Below the pieces are notes generated by a model. That model searched no databases. It was not told where the DNA came from and worked only from the letters and a program-made list of their open reading frames with translations. A stretch of 64,000 bases of DNA from Pseudomonas silvicola. Lineage in GTDB: Bacteria; Pseudomonadota; Gammaproteobacteria; Pseudomonadales; Pseudomonadaceae. The stretch covers positions 7,090,501 through 7,154,500 of the forward strand of contig NZ_CP093280.1 of the NCBI RefSeq assembly GCF_026651855.1, given 5' to 3'. The translations under genes and the position numbers were made by a program. Below are positions 36,947 to 45,760 of the stretch, in pieces; positions within the stretch are counted from its first letter, which is position 1, and the number at the start of each line of letters is the position of its first letter.

Positions 36947-38026
36947 TTACAGGCCTTGCTTGAGGCTGGCTACCAGGTATTCGTCGATGTCGCCGTCCAG
37001 CACCTTGTCGCAGTCACTGCGTTCGATGTTGGTGCGCAGGTCCTTGATGCGCGAGGCATCCAGTACGTACGAACGAATCTGGTGGCCCCAGCCGATGTCC
37101 GACTTGCTGTCTTCCATGGCCTGGGAGGCGGCGTTGCGTTTCTGCACTTCCTGCTCGTAAAGGCGCGCCCGCAGCATTTTCATGGCGGTGTCCTTGTTCG
37201 CATGCTGGGAACGTTCGTTCTGGCAGCTGACCACGGTGTTGGTCGGCACGTGGGTGATACGAACCGCCGAGTCGGTGGTGTTCACGTGCTGGCCACCGGC
37301 ACCGGAGGAGCGGTAGGTGTCGATGCGCAGGTCCGCGGGGTTGATGTCGATTTCGATGTTGTCATCGATTTCCGGCGACACGAACACGGCCGAGAACGAG
37401 GTGTGGCGGCGGTTGCCCGAGTCGAACGGGCTCTTGCGCACCAGGCGGTGCACGCCGATCTCGGTGCGCAGCCAGCCAAAGGCATACTCGCCCTTGATGT
37501 GCAGCGTGGCGCCCTTGATACCCGCCACTTCACCGGCCGACAGCTCCATGATGGTGGTGTCGAAGCCGCGCTTGTCGGCCCAGCGCAGGTACATGCGCAG
37601 CAGGATGTTGGCCCAGTCCTGGGCTTCGGTACCGCCGGAGCCGGCCTGGATGTCCAGGTAGGCGTTGTTGGCGTCCATATCGCCGCTGAACATGCGACGA
37701 AATTCCAGCTTTTCCAGCGACTCGCGCAGGCGGTCGACTTCTTCGCTGACGTCGGCGACGGCGCCTTCGTCTTCTTCCTCGGCAGCCATCAGCAGCAGGT
37801 CCTTGGCATCGGCCAGGCCCGCGGACATTTCGTCCAGGGTGTCGACGATCTGGGCCAGCAGCGAACGCTCGCGACCCAGGTTCTGCGCATACTCGGGGTT
37901 GTTCCAGACTGCCGGATCTTCAAGCTCGCGGTTGACCTCGGTCAGACGCTCATGCTTTTGATCGTAGTCAAAGATACCCCCGAATGGTTTCGGAGCGCTC
38001 GGACAGGTCCTTGATGCGCGAGGCAT
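36947..38026 (-). CDS. prfB: Peptide chain release factor 2, downstream copy of the duplicated region
   Basis: RF2 terminates translation at UGA and UAA. This open frame from 38026 contains residues [16 protein letters not shown] through the true C-terminus ([17 protein letters not shown]). It includes the SPF anticodon-like tripeptide ([11 protein letters not shown]) and the GGQ catalytic loop ([15 protein letters not shown]). It lacks the authentic N-terminal residues ([13 protein letters not shown]). It can be reached from the genuine start at 39009 only through two programmed frameshifts, or by a weak internal start. The sequence between 37037 and 38003 looks identical, base for base, to 38004-38970. 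Confidence 0.9.
   Translation of the reverse strand: MPRASRTCPSAPKPFGGIFDYDQKHERLTEVNRELEDPAVWNNPEYAQNLGRERSLLAQIVDTLDEMSAGLADAKDLLLMAAEEEDEGAVADVSEEVDRLRESLEKLEFRRMFSGDMDANNAYLDIQAGSGGTEAQDWANILLRMYLRWADKRGFDTTIMELSAGEVAGIKGATLHIKGEYAFGWLRTEIGVHRLVRKSPFDSGNRRHTSFSAVFVSPEIDDNIEIDINPADLRIDTYRSSGAGGQHVNTTDSAVRITHVPTNTVVSCQNERSQHANKDTAMKMLRARLYEQEVQKRNAASQAMEDSKSDIGWGHQIRSYVLDASRIKDLRTNIERSDCDKVLDGDIDEYLVASLKQGL
37037..38003. repeat. 967-bp tandem direct repeat, unit 1 (prfB)
   Basis: Unit of 967 bp, apparently identical to 38004-38970, read by eye. Both ends begin with the 13-bp sequence CAGGTCCTTGATG (37037-37049, 38004-38016, 38971-38983), which occurs naturally twice in a single prfB gene and is the junction microhomology. 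Confidence 0.95.
37967..37982 (-). other. Second programmed +1 frameshift site of prfB
   Basis: On the minus strand CGGGGGTATCTTTGAC: an SD-like GGGGG, then CTT followed by in-frame TGA and C. This is the canonical RF2 autoregulatory frameshift site, here a duplicate copy located inside the coding sequence. Confidence 0.9.
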
Positions 38027-39009
38027 CCAGTACGTACGAACGAATCTGGTGGCCCCAGCCGATGTCCGACTTGCTGTCTTCCATGGCCTGGGAGGCGGCG
38101 TTGCGTTTCTGCACTTCCTGCTCGTAAAGGCGCGCCCGCAGCATTTTCATGGCGGTGTCCTTGTTCGCATGCTGGGAACGTTCGTTCTGGCAGCTGACCA
38201 CGGTGTTGGTCGGCACGTGGGTGATACGAACCGCCGAGTCGGTGGTGTTCACGTGCTGGCCACCGGCACCGGAGGAGCGGTAGGTGTCGATGCGCAGGTC
38301 CGCGGGGTTGATGTCGATTTCGATGTTGTCATCGATTTCCGGCGACACGAACACGGCCGAGAACGAGGTGTGGCGGCGGTTGCCCGAGTCGAACGGGCTC
38401 TTGCGCACCAGGCGGTGCACGCCGATCTCGGTGCGCAGCCAGCCAAAGGCATACTCGCCCTTGATGTGCAGCGTGGCGCCCTTGATACCCGCCACTTCAC
38501 CGGCCGACAGCTCCATGATGGTGGTGTCGAAGCCGCGCTTGTCGGCCCAGCGCAGGTACATGCGCAGCAGGATGTTGGCCCAGTCCTGGGCTTCGGTACC
38601 GCCGGAGCCGGCCTGGATGTCCAGGTAGGCGTTGTTGGCGTCCATATCGCCGCTGAACATGCGACGAAATTCCAGCTTTTCCAGCGACTCGCGCAGGCGG
38701 TCGACTTCTTCGCTGACGTCGGCGACGGCGCCTTCGTCTTCTTCCTCGGCAGCCATCAGCAGCAGGTCCTTGGCATCGGCCAGGCCCGCGGACATTTCGT
38801 CCAGGGTGTCGACGATCTGGGCCAGCAGCGAACGCTCGCGACCCAGGTTCTGCGCATACTCGGGGTTGTTCCAGACTGCCGGATCTTCAAGCTCGCGGTT
38901 GACCTCGGTCAGACGCTCATGCTTTTGATCGTAGTCAAAGATACCCCCGAATGGTTTCGGAGCGCTCGGACAGGTCCTTGATGGTGTTCAGGATCGGGTT
39001 GATTTCCAT
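37968..39009 (-). CDS. prfB: Peptide chain release factor 2, upstream copy with authentic start
   Basis: Starts at ATG 39009 ([24 protein letters not shown]), meets the first in-frame TGA at 38937-38935, and after a +1 shift reads the RF2 body, including the SPF and GGQ motifs. After ...DASRIKDL it runs into a second copy of [11 protein letters not shown] and the second TGA at 37970-37968. Without a second shift the product is 346 residues, with the normal last 29 residues replaced by 11 ([11 protein letters not shown]). With a second shift it is a 686-residue fusion ending at 36947. A single unduplicated gene would give 364 residues, the usual length. Confidence 0.9.
38004..38970. repeat. 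967-bp tandem direct repeat, unit 2 (prfB)
   Basis: Second unit of the head-to-tail duplication, apparently identical to 37037-38003, read by eye. The start-proximal flank (38984 onward, prfB N-terminus) and the distal flank (before 37037, prfB C-terminus) are single copy. Confidence 0.95.
38934..38949 (-). other. First programmed +1 frameshift site of prfB
   Basis: Minus strand CGGGGGTATCTTTGAC after 24 sense codons, the normal position of the RF2 autoregulatory site. When RF2 is scarce the ribosome pauses at UGA, slips on CUU and continues with GAC. Confidence 0.95.
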
Positions 39010-39191
39010 GGCGGGCAGCACTCGTACGTAACGTGTCAAAAGCCGGAGAGTATAACGCACTCGCGCCGCCTGGGCAGCCTGGATTGGGGCCATCGATCGG
39101 GGTGCGGTGCATGCCACTGTCAAATCTTACAGTTGCGAAGCGCAGTAACGCGGTCATAAATTGGATCCACTTACAATATGGAGTTCCCGCC

Positions 39192-40664
39192 ATGCTCTCC
39201 CTTAGCTATCACCGCCTGTTGCTGTCATTGACTCTGCTGCTGAGCCTGATCGTCGCCGGCGCCGCGGCCAGTGCAGCGGAGCTCAGTGCCAGCGATGTCA
39301 CCAATGGTACGCTCAACGCCAAGGCGCTCACTGGCCCGGTCACTGTCACGGTGCAGGTACCCGGGATGAAAAAGGGCGACAAGCTCTATACCGTGCTCAC
39401 AGGGATCGCCACCCATTCGACCGTAGAAAAAACCCTGAAAAACAGCGACCCGGTCACGTTCAATTTCCCCAAGGCCAACTGGGTGGAAAACATCAACCGC
39501 ACCGTATCGGTCAATTATTACTACAGCACCGGCACCGTGGTACGCCGTCCCGGGGCGACACCGCTGAGTATCCAGGTGCGAGGCGAGCAGGTATCGCCCG
39601 TGTTCCGGGTGGTAGAGGCCCCGAACGACCAACTGGACCCCACCACGCTCGATGGACCGATCACAGTCGAGGTCTATTACCCCGCCATGCGCGCCGGCGA
39701 CACCGTGCAATTGGTGTGGCGCGGGGCAGCCGTTTTCAGCCCTGTGCTCAAAACGGTCAACCAGCCCACGCTGCTGACATTCAAGATACCCAAGGCACAA
39801 GTGACCCGCAGTGCTGATCAATATGCCCAACTGACCTACATTTACCAACCGGCGGGTAGCACTACCTCTGTCACCTCTTCCATCCTGAAACTGGCGGTTG
39901 GCAACCCGCCCCCCATCGACACCGATTACGCGGCCGTGCTCAACGCTCGCTACCGCGACACGGCGCCCAGTTGCGCTGGCAACAAACCCGCCTATTACTG
40001 CAACGGTATCGTCATCCGCTCCACCGAAAACGGCCCCTATGACCCCTGGGACCCCAGCCCTGCGGCAACCAGACTGGGCGGTGTGTCATTTTCCTACATG
40101 CGCCTGGACGCGCATGTCTCCAGCCTTTACCACAACAGCGGCTTCATCCTGAAGCCCCAGGCCGATGTCAAAGCACCCCAGGTAGCACCGCAATACCTGT
40201 GCATCTACGCCTACGACTCTGGCACCCTGGTGGGTACACGCGGTGACCGGGGGTGTGCGCTCAAAGCACGCACCCTGGGGTCATGCACCGCTTTAGGGGT
40301 CAGCACGCCCGCACAGTGGTACGCCTACACCAAGACGCTCCCCAACCGCGACTACCAATGCTCGCTGAGCACCGATGACCCGGCGCAGTTCCAGACCAGC
40401 ATCACCGTGCGCGAACAACGCCCGGCGAACATGGAGGCGCTGTGGAACGAGGTCATGGTTGCCGACTGGGGCCAAGGCAAGGGCGCCACACTGCCGATGG
40501 AGGCGATCTTCTACAAAACGGGTTATGTGGCGGAGGCGAAAGTCTTTCAGCAGAAGCTCAAGGACCGCAATAACGTATGGCTTCCCATCGTCAAACTGAA
40601 TCTGGCCCAGCTCGCCGGCTCGCCTTTCAGTTACAGCGCGGCCGACCAGGCGGTACAGCCGTGA
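39192..40664 (+). CDS. Secreted halovibrin (HvnA)-like protein with N-terminal Ig-like repeats
   Basis: A 490-residue exported protein with signal peptide MLSLSYHRLLLSLTLLLSLIVAGAAASA. Two Ig-like modules of about 100 residues follow, each opening with LN/LDP-x-x-LDGPITVxVxxPxMxxGDxV. Residues ~260-490 resemble halovibrin: NGIVIRSTENGPYDPWDPSP, GGVSFSYMRLDAHVSSLYH, a cysteine-containing core, and LPMEAIFYKTGYV near the end. Halovibrins of Vibrio fischeri are secreted NAD+-glycohydrolases, so NAD+ cleavage is a family-level guess. The gene sits alone between prfB and wspR, on the opposite strand to both, in a core region. Start ATG 39192 was preferred over 39033 by the signal peptide. Confidence 0.75.
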   Translation: MLSLSYHRLLLSLTLLLSLIVAGAAASAAELSASDVTNGTLNAKALTGPVTVTVQVPGMKKGDKLYTVLTGIATHSTVEKTLKNSDPVTFNFPKANWVENINRTVSVNYYYSTGTVVRRPGATPLSIQVRGEQVSPVFRVVEAPNDQLDPTTLDGPITVEVYYPAMRAGDTVQLVWRGAAVFSPVLKTVNQPTLLTFKIPKAQVTRSADQYAQLTYIYQPAGSTTSVTSSILKLAVGNPPPIDTDYAAVLNARYRDTAPSCAGNKPAYYCNGIVIRSTENGPYDPWDPSPAATRLGGVSFSYMRLDAHVSSLYHNSGFILKPQADVKAPQVAPQYLCIYAYDSGTLVGTRGDRGCALKARTLGSCTALGVSTPAQWYAYTKTLPNRDYQCSLSTDDPAQFQTSITVREQRPANMEALWNEVMVADWGQGKGATLPMEAIFYKTGYVAEAKVFQQKLKDRNNVWLPIVKLNLAQLAGSPFSYSAADQAVQP

Positions 40665-40721
40665 AATACCAGCGCCCGACCGCGAGGGGACCAGGCGATG
40701 GCCCCCTGCCGACTCGCCGGT

Positions 40722-41729
40722 TCAGTCGCTGATACCCACCTGATTGCGGCCATTGTGCTTGGCCTGGTACAAGCCCTTGTCAGCCGCGGAGATCAACTGC
40801 CGGCAATGGCTGCCAGCCTGCGGCACTTGGGTGGACAGGCCGATGCTGACGGTCAGGTGCGAGCCTTCGCTGGGTGAGATATGCGGGATCTTCAGGGCGA
40901 TGATGGTCTGGCGCAGCTTTTCCGCCACCAGCCGCGCACCGCCCGGCGAGGTGTTGGGCAGCACCAGCGCGAACTCTTCGCCGCCGTACCGCGCCGGCAG
41001 GTCAGTGGAGCGGCTGCAACTGTCGCGGATGGCATCGGCGACACGGCGCAGCGCCTCGTCGCCGTCCAGGTGGCCAAAACTGTCATTGAATGACTTGAAG
41101 TAGTCGACATCGATCATCAGCAGCGACAGCTGCGTCTGATCCCGCAGGCCGCGGCGCCACTCCAGCTCCAGGTATTCGTCGAAGTGGCGACGGTTGGACA
41201 GGCCGGTCAGGCCGTCGGAGTTCATCAAACGCTGCAGCACCAGATTGGTGTCCAGCAACTGCTGCTGGCTGACGCGCAAGGCTCGGTAGGCTTCGTCGCG
41301 CTGCAGCAGGGTCTGGTAGGAGCGCGAGTGGTAACGAATGCGCGCCACCAGCTCAATGGTGTCCGGCAGCTTGACCAGGTAGTCGTTGGCCCCGGCGGAG
41401 AACGCCGCGCTCTTGACCAGCGGGTCTTCCTTGGTGGATAGCACGATGATGGGGATATCTTTGGTGGCCGGATGGTTGCGGTAGTCGCGCACCAGGGTCA
41501 GGCCATCCAGGCCGGGCATCACCAGGTCTTGCAGGATCACCGTGGGCTTGAGGCGCACGGCCTGCTCGATGGCCTGGTGCGGGTCGGCGCAAAAATGGAA
41601 GTCGATGTTGGTTTCACTGGCCAGGCCACGCCGCACCGCCTCACCGATCATGGCCTGGTCGTCGACGAGCAGCACCATGGCCTTGTTCTCGTCGGTGGCC
41701 TTGAACTCTTCGATCTGCAGGTCAATCAT
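40722..41729 (-). CDS. wspR: WspR response regulator/diguanylate cyclase
   Basis: A 335-residue output protein of the Wsp pathway. The receiver domain (1-135) has acidic pair VDD and phosphoacceptor Asp68 in [13 protein letters not shown], with the conserved Lys in [10 protein letters not shown] helical linker leads to the GGDEF domain (~175-330) with an intact GGEEF active site near residue 250 and an RxxD product-inhibition site (RSTD) five residues before it. Phosphorylation by WspE would drive oligomerisation and c-di-GMP synthesis. It is separated by 52 bp from wspF while the other wsp genes overlap. Confidence 0.96.
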   Translation of the reverse strand: MIDLQIEEFKATDENKAMVLLVDDQAMIGEAVRRGLASETNIDFHFCADPHQAIEQAVRLKPTVILQDLVMPGLDGLTLVRDYRNHPATKDIPIIVLSTKEDPLVKSAAFSAGANDYLVKLPDTIELVARIRYHSRSYQTLLQRDEAYRALRVSQQQLLDTNLVLQRLMNSDGLTGLSNRRHFDEYLELEWRRGLRDQTQLSLLMIDVDYFKSFNDSFGHLDGDEALRRVADAIRDSCSRSTDLPARYGGEEFALVLPNTSPGGARLVAEKLRQTIIALKIPHISPSEGSHLTVSIGLSTQVPQAGSHCRQLISAADKGLYQAKHNGRNQVGISD

Positions 41730-41781
41730 GCGTTGTCCACCTGGTCACTGCCTTTACGTCGGCATGGCGTGCTACTTGGAG

Positions 41782-42792
41782 TCATGGCTGAAAAATTTCC
41801 GTCAGTCTGGGAGCAATACGCTCCAGTGGGCGGATTTCCACCGCCGCATCAATGGCCGCTGCCGCCTTGGGCATGCCATACACCGCACTGCTTTGCTGGT
41901 CCTGGGCGATGGTCAGGAAGTTCTGCTGGCGCAGCAACTTGAGGCCCTGGGCACCATCACGCCCCATGCCCGTGAGCAGCACGCCCACCGCGTCACCGCG
42001 CCAGAAACGCGCGACGCTCTCGAAGAACACGTCGATGGAAGGGCGGTAGATTTCGTTCACCGGCTCCTCCGTGTAGGCCAGCGTGCCGTCGTTGAGCAGA
42101 CGGATATGGTGGTTGGTACCCGCTAGCAATACTACGCCAGGTTGCGGCGGTTCGCCCGCCCTGGCAAGCCGCACGTTCAGGCCCGAGGCTCCGGCCAGCC
42201 AGTCGGCCATGCCCGCGGCGAACACCTGGTCCACATGCTGCACCAGCACAATGGCGGCAGGAAAGTTTTTCGGCAAGCCCTTGAGCAACACTTCCAGCGC
42301 CGCCGGCCCCCCGGCCGACGAGCCAATGGCCACCAGCCCGCTGCGTTGGGTACCGCTGCGCAGTGGCGTGGGCACCGCCTTCACGGGCGTGCCGCGCTGG
42401 CCTATCAGCCAGCCGATGTTGAGGATCTTGCGCAGCAGCGGCGCGGCCGCGTCGCGAGGGTTGCCGGCGCCCAGCGCCGGGGTGTCGACAACGTCCAGGG
42501 CGCCATGGCCCATGGCCTCGAAGACGCGGTGCACGTTCTGCTGGCGGTCGACGGTAACGATGACAATCGCGCAGGGGGTGGCGGCCATGATCTGCCGCGT
42601 AGCCTCAACACCGTCCATGACCGGCATGATCAGGTCCATCAGGATCAGGTCGGGCAGTTGCTCGGCACAGCGCGCCACGGCTTCTGCGCCGTTGGCGGCG
42701 ACCCAGATCACCTGGTGCGCCGGCTCGAACGCCACGGCCCGGCGCAAGGCCTCGACGGCCATGGGCATGTCGTTGACGATGGCGATCTTCAT
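41782..42792 (-). CDS. wspF: WspF, CheB-type methylesterase
   Basis: A 336-residue protein with an N-terminal receiver domain (phosphoacceptor Asp53 in LILMDLIMPVMDG) and a C-terminal CheB methylesterase (~150-335). The catalytic triad is visible as Ser in AIGSSAGGPAAL, His in LVQHVDQVFAAGM and Asp in GMGRDGAQGLKLL. It demethylates WspA and resets signalling. Loss of WspF in related species locks WspR on and gives wrinkly, hyper-biofilm colonies. The gene looks intact here. ATG overlaps the wspE stop by 4 bp. Confidence 0.96.
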   Translation of the reverse strand: MKIAIVNDMPMAVEALRRAVAFEPAHQVIWVAANGAEAVARCAEQLPDLILMDLIMPVMDGVEATRQIMAATPCAIVIVTVDRQQNVHRVFEAMGHGALDVVDTPALGAGNPRDAAAPLLRKILNIGWLIGQRGTPVKAVPTPLRSGTQRSGLVAIGSSAGGPAALEVLLKGLPKNFPAAIVLVQHVDQVFAAGMADWLAGASGLNVRLARAGEPPQPGVVLLAGTNHHIRLLNDGTLAYTEEPVNEIYRPSIDVFFESVARFWRGDAVGVLLTGMGRDGAQGLKLLRQQNFLTIAQDQQSSAVYGMPKAAAAIDAAVEIRPLERIAPRLTEIFQP

Positions 42793-45080
42793 CCCTGGGC
42801 ACTCCCGATCAACTCCACCACGGCGTCGAGCAGAGCGTCGTCGTGGAAACTGGCCTTGGCCAGATAGTAGTCGGCTCCAGCGTCCAGACCACGCCGTCTG
42901 TCTTCTTCACGGTCCTTGTAGGACACCACCATCACCGGCAGCGACTGCAGGCGGCTATCGCGGCGCACCAGGGTCACCAGTTCGATACCATCCATGCGCG
43001 GCATGTCGATATCGGTGATCAGCAGGTCGAAATCTTCGCCGCGCAGGGCGTTCCAGCCGTCCATGCCATCCACCGCCACGGCTACGTCGTAGCCACGATG
43101 GCTGAGCAGCTTGCGCTGCAGTTCACGCACGGTCAGCGAGTCATCCACCACGAGCACGCGTTTGCGCGCCTGCTCGACGCCGCGCTGGTTGCGCCGGTCA
43201 ATGCGCTCCAGGCGCCCGGTGTTGAGCAGTTTCTCGACCGAGCGCAGCATGTCCTCGACGTCGATGATCAACACCACCGAACCATCATCCAGCAGGGCGC
43301 CGGCGGAAATATCCTGGACTTTGCCCAGGCGTGCATCCAGGGGCAGCACCACCAGGGTGCGCTCGCCGATGAAGCGCTCCACCGCCACGCCATAAATGGC
43401 GTCGCGCTCACGGATAACCACTACCCTCAGGGAATCCCCCCCGCCCTGCCCAGCCGGGCGCTGCAGCAATTGGCTGGCGGCTACCAGGCCCACGTGCCGG
43501 CCTTCGTACCAGAAATGCTGGCGCCCTTCGAGCTGGACGATGTCATCGGCCGGCAGGTCCAGCGTGTGTTCGATATGGGCCAGCGGGAAGGCATAGGCTT
43601 CCTCGCCCACCTCCACCACGAGACTGCGGACGACCGATAGGGTCAGCGGTACTTCGATGTGAAAGCAACTGCCCTGGCCCTGGACCTGGGTCAACACCAC
43701 CGAGCCGCGCAACTGGCGCATCATGTGCTGCACGGCGTCCAGGCCCACGCCGCGGCCGGACACCTCGGTGACCTTGTCGCGCAGACTGAAGCCCGGCAGG
43801 AACAGGAACGTCAGCAATTCCTCTTCGCTGAGCTGGGCGGCGGTCTCGGCGGGCGACAGGTTGCGTTCGACAATGCTGCGCCGCAGGCGCTCAAGGTCGA
43901 CCCCACCGCCATCGTCGCTCAACTCCAGCACCAGCAGGCCGGCCTGGTGCGCGGCGCGCAGCAGCACCCGGCCTTCGGCGGGCTTGCCGGCGAGCAGCCG
44001 CTGTTCAGGGCTTTCGATGCCGTGGTCGACCGCATTGCGCAGCAAGTGGGTCAACGGCGCTTCGAGCTTTTCCAGCACGTCGCGGTCGACCTGGGTCTTC
44101 TCGCCTTCGATATCCAGGCGCACCTGCTTGCCCAGCGAGCGGCCCAGGTCGCGCACCATGCGCCCCTGCCCACCGAGCACGTCGGCGAAAGGTCGCATGC
44201 GGCAGGCCAGGGCGGTGTCATAGAGCAGCTGGGCACGCTGGCTGGCCTGCCAGCCGAACTCGTCCAATTCACTGGTCTGGTACACCAGCATGTGCTGGGT
44301 CTCGGCGAGCAGCCCCTGCACCAGGGTCAGCGCTTCGTAGACTTCGTCGGTCTGCTCGGTGGCCTGCAGATGCTCGCGCAGGCCGTCCAGGGCCCGCTGG
44401 CTTTGCCCCTGCATGCGCTTGAGGCGCTGCATGGTGGCGAGGTAAGGCTTGAGGCGCTGGGTTTCCACCAGCGATTTGCTGGACAGGTCCAGCAGGCTGT
44501 TGAGGCGCTCGGCGGTGACACGCAGCACCCGCTCGCCACCCTCGATCGCGCCCTTGGCCTTGCGCGGCTCCGGGGTTGGCGCCGCCTCGGGCAGCGCTTC
44601 CGGTTCGGGCTCTGGCACGGCTTGAGGCGCCACAGGCGGCGCCTCGAGGGCCGGCTGGGGTGGCGCGACCGGGCGCGCAGGTGTCGCGGCCGAGGGGTCG
44701 AGCAAGCCGGTCATGCGCACCGAATAGGCGGCGATGTCTTCGGCGGTGGGCGCAGCCTCTGGGCTGGCGATGCGCATCAGCAGGTCGGTGCCATGCAACA
44801 GCGCGTCGATATGCTCCGGCGTCAGCAGCAGCCGGCCTTCCTGGGCGCTGACCAGGCAATCCTCCATCACGTGGGCAACACTGACGCCAGCGTCGACGCC
44901 GACAATGCGCGCCGCGCCCTTGAGCGAGTGCGCCGCCCGCATGCAGGCTTCCAACTGTTCGGCCTGGGTGGGGTTGCGTTCCAGTTCCAGCAACCCGGCG
45001 CTGAGCACTTGAGTCTGGGCCTCGGCTTCCAGGGCAAACAGCTCCAACAGCGAAGCATCGCGCATTTGCTCTGGGGTCAT
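42789..45080 (-). CDS. wspE: WspE, CheA-type hybrid histidine kinase/response regulator
   Basis: A 763-residue kinase. Domain order: Hpt domain with His51 in RAAHSLKGAARIVG, Pro/Ala-rich linker (~130-180), dimerisation helices, HATPase (HLLRNAVDHGIESPEQR, DDGGGVDLERL, GRGVGLDAVQ), CheW-like domain (~500-620), and a C-terminal receiver with Asp near 690 in LLITDIDMPRMDG. It receives signals from WspA through WspB/WspD and phosphorylates WspR and WspF. Start and stop codons overlap wspD and wspF (ATGA). Confidence 0.96.
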   Translation of the reverse strand: MTPEQMRDASLLELFALEAEAQTQVLSAGLLELERNPTQAEQLEACMRAAHSLKGAARIVGVDAGVSVAHVMEDCLVSAQEGRLLLTPEHIDALLHGTDLLMRIASPEAAPTAEDIAAYSVRMTGLLDPSAATPARPVAPPQPALEAPPVAPQAVPEPEPEALPEAAPTPEPRKAKGAIEGGERVLRVTAERLNSLLDLSSKSLVETQRLKPYLATMQRLKRMQGQSQRALDGLREHLQATEQTDEVYEALTLVQGLLAETQHMLVYQTSELDEFGWQASQRAQLLYDTALACRMRPFADVLGGQGRMVRDLGRSLGKQVRLDIEGEKTQVDRDVLEKLEAPLTHLLRNAVDHGIESPEQRLLAGKPAEGRVLLRAAHQAGLLVLELSDDGGGVDLERLRRSIVERNLSPAETAAQLSEEELLTFLFLPGFSLRDKVTEVSGRGVGLDAVQHMMRQLRGSVVLTQVQGQGSCFHIEVPLTLSVVRSLVVEVGEEAYAFPLAHIEHTLDLPADDIVQLEGRQHFWYEGRHVGLVAASQLLQRPAGQGGGDSLRVVVIRERDAIYGVAVERFIGERTLVVLPLDARLGKVQDISAGALLDDGSVVLIIDVEDMLRSVEKLLNTGRLERIDRRNQRGVEQARKRVLVVDDSLTVRELQRKLLSHRGYDVAVAVDGMDGWNALRGEDFDLLITDIDMPRMDGIELVTLVRRDSRLQSLPVMVVSYKDREEDRRRGLDAGADYYLAKASFHDDALLDAVVELIGSAQG

Positions 45081-45760
45081 GTCAGGCTCCGGGAAACAGC
45101 TTCAAGCAGCTGGGTCTCATCCAGCACCCGTACACTGCGCCCCTTGAAGGGCAGCACCGAACGGGTAAAGCGCGTGCCGGCCTGCCCCGCCGACTGCGAA
45201 GCCTTGTCCAGTTCACCGAGTTCGATACGGTGAATGCCGTCCACTTCGTCCACCGGTACCACCACCGAACCGCCGGCCGCGGCGAGGATCAACAGGCGCG
45301 GCACGGTGCGCGCGGACGTCGCCGGGCTGACGCTGACGTCCACGCCCAGCAACTCGGCCAGCGACAGGCTGGGCACCAGCGCACCGCGCACGTTGGCAAC
45401 GCCCTGCAAAGCCCGCGAGCGCTGGTGCGGCAGCGAATGCACCGGCTGTACCGGGGCAATCTCGACCAGGCAGCGGGTGGCCAGGGCCAGCCATTCTTCG
45501 GCCAGGCGGAACACCACCAGCGAGCGCGATGCCACCTGCCCCGGTGCCTGGGCGACCTCGCCGTGGAGGGTTTCGCGACTCAGGGAATAGCGGTCCAGCA
45601 GGCGCACGGCCGCGGCCGCGTATACCTGGCAGTTACGGCAATGGATATGGTCGGCCAGCAAGGGGCACGACTTGTCACCGTGGATACCGATGCGGTTCCA
45701 GCAATCGTCAATCGCTTCGCCATCCCCTTGGATGACATCCAGCGAAGCCAGGCCAATCAT
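45077..45760 (-). CDS. wspD: WspD, CheW-type coupling protein
   Basis: A 227-residue coupling protein. Residues ~85-220 form the CheW fold (FRLAEEWLALATRCLVEIAPVQPVHSLPHQRSRALQGVANVRGALVPSLSLAELLGV). An N-terminal extension has a CxxCxxxxH-like cluster (DKSCPLLADHIHCRNC) that might bind metal. The presence of two CheW proteins (WspB and WspD) of different length is normal for Wsp systems. It overlaps both neighbours by 4 bp. Confidence 0.93.
   Translation of the reverse strand: MIGLASLDVIQGDGEAIDDCWNRIGIHGDKSCPLLADHIHCRNCQVYAAAAVRLLDRYSLSRETLHGEVAQAPGQVASRSLVVFRLAEEWLALATRCLVEIAPVQPVHSLPHQRSRALQGVANVRGALVPSLSLAELLGVDVSVSPATSARTVPRLLILAAAGGSVVVPVDEVDGIHRIELGELDKASQSAGQAGTRFTRSVLPFKGRSVRVLDETQLLEAVSRSLT

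Noticed and set aside
38049-38981. A 310-codon open frame on the plus strand across prfB unit 2
   Set aside because: Repeated, like its 36902-38014 counterpart, only because the prfB unit is duplicated; no support as a gene.
41782-42792. Possible loss-of-function in wspF as a cause of a hyper-biofilm genotype
   Set aside because: The frame is intact and phospho-Asp, Ser, His and Asp residues are all present.
43659-45233. A 524-codon open frame opposite wspE and wspD
   Set aside because: Antisense shadow of two genes with clear domains and overlapping ends.
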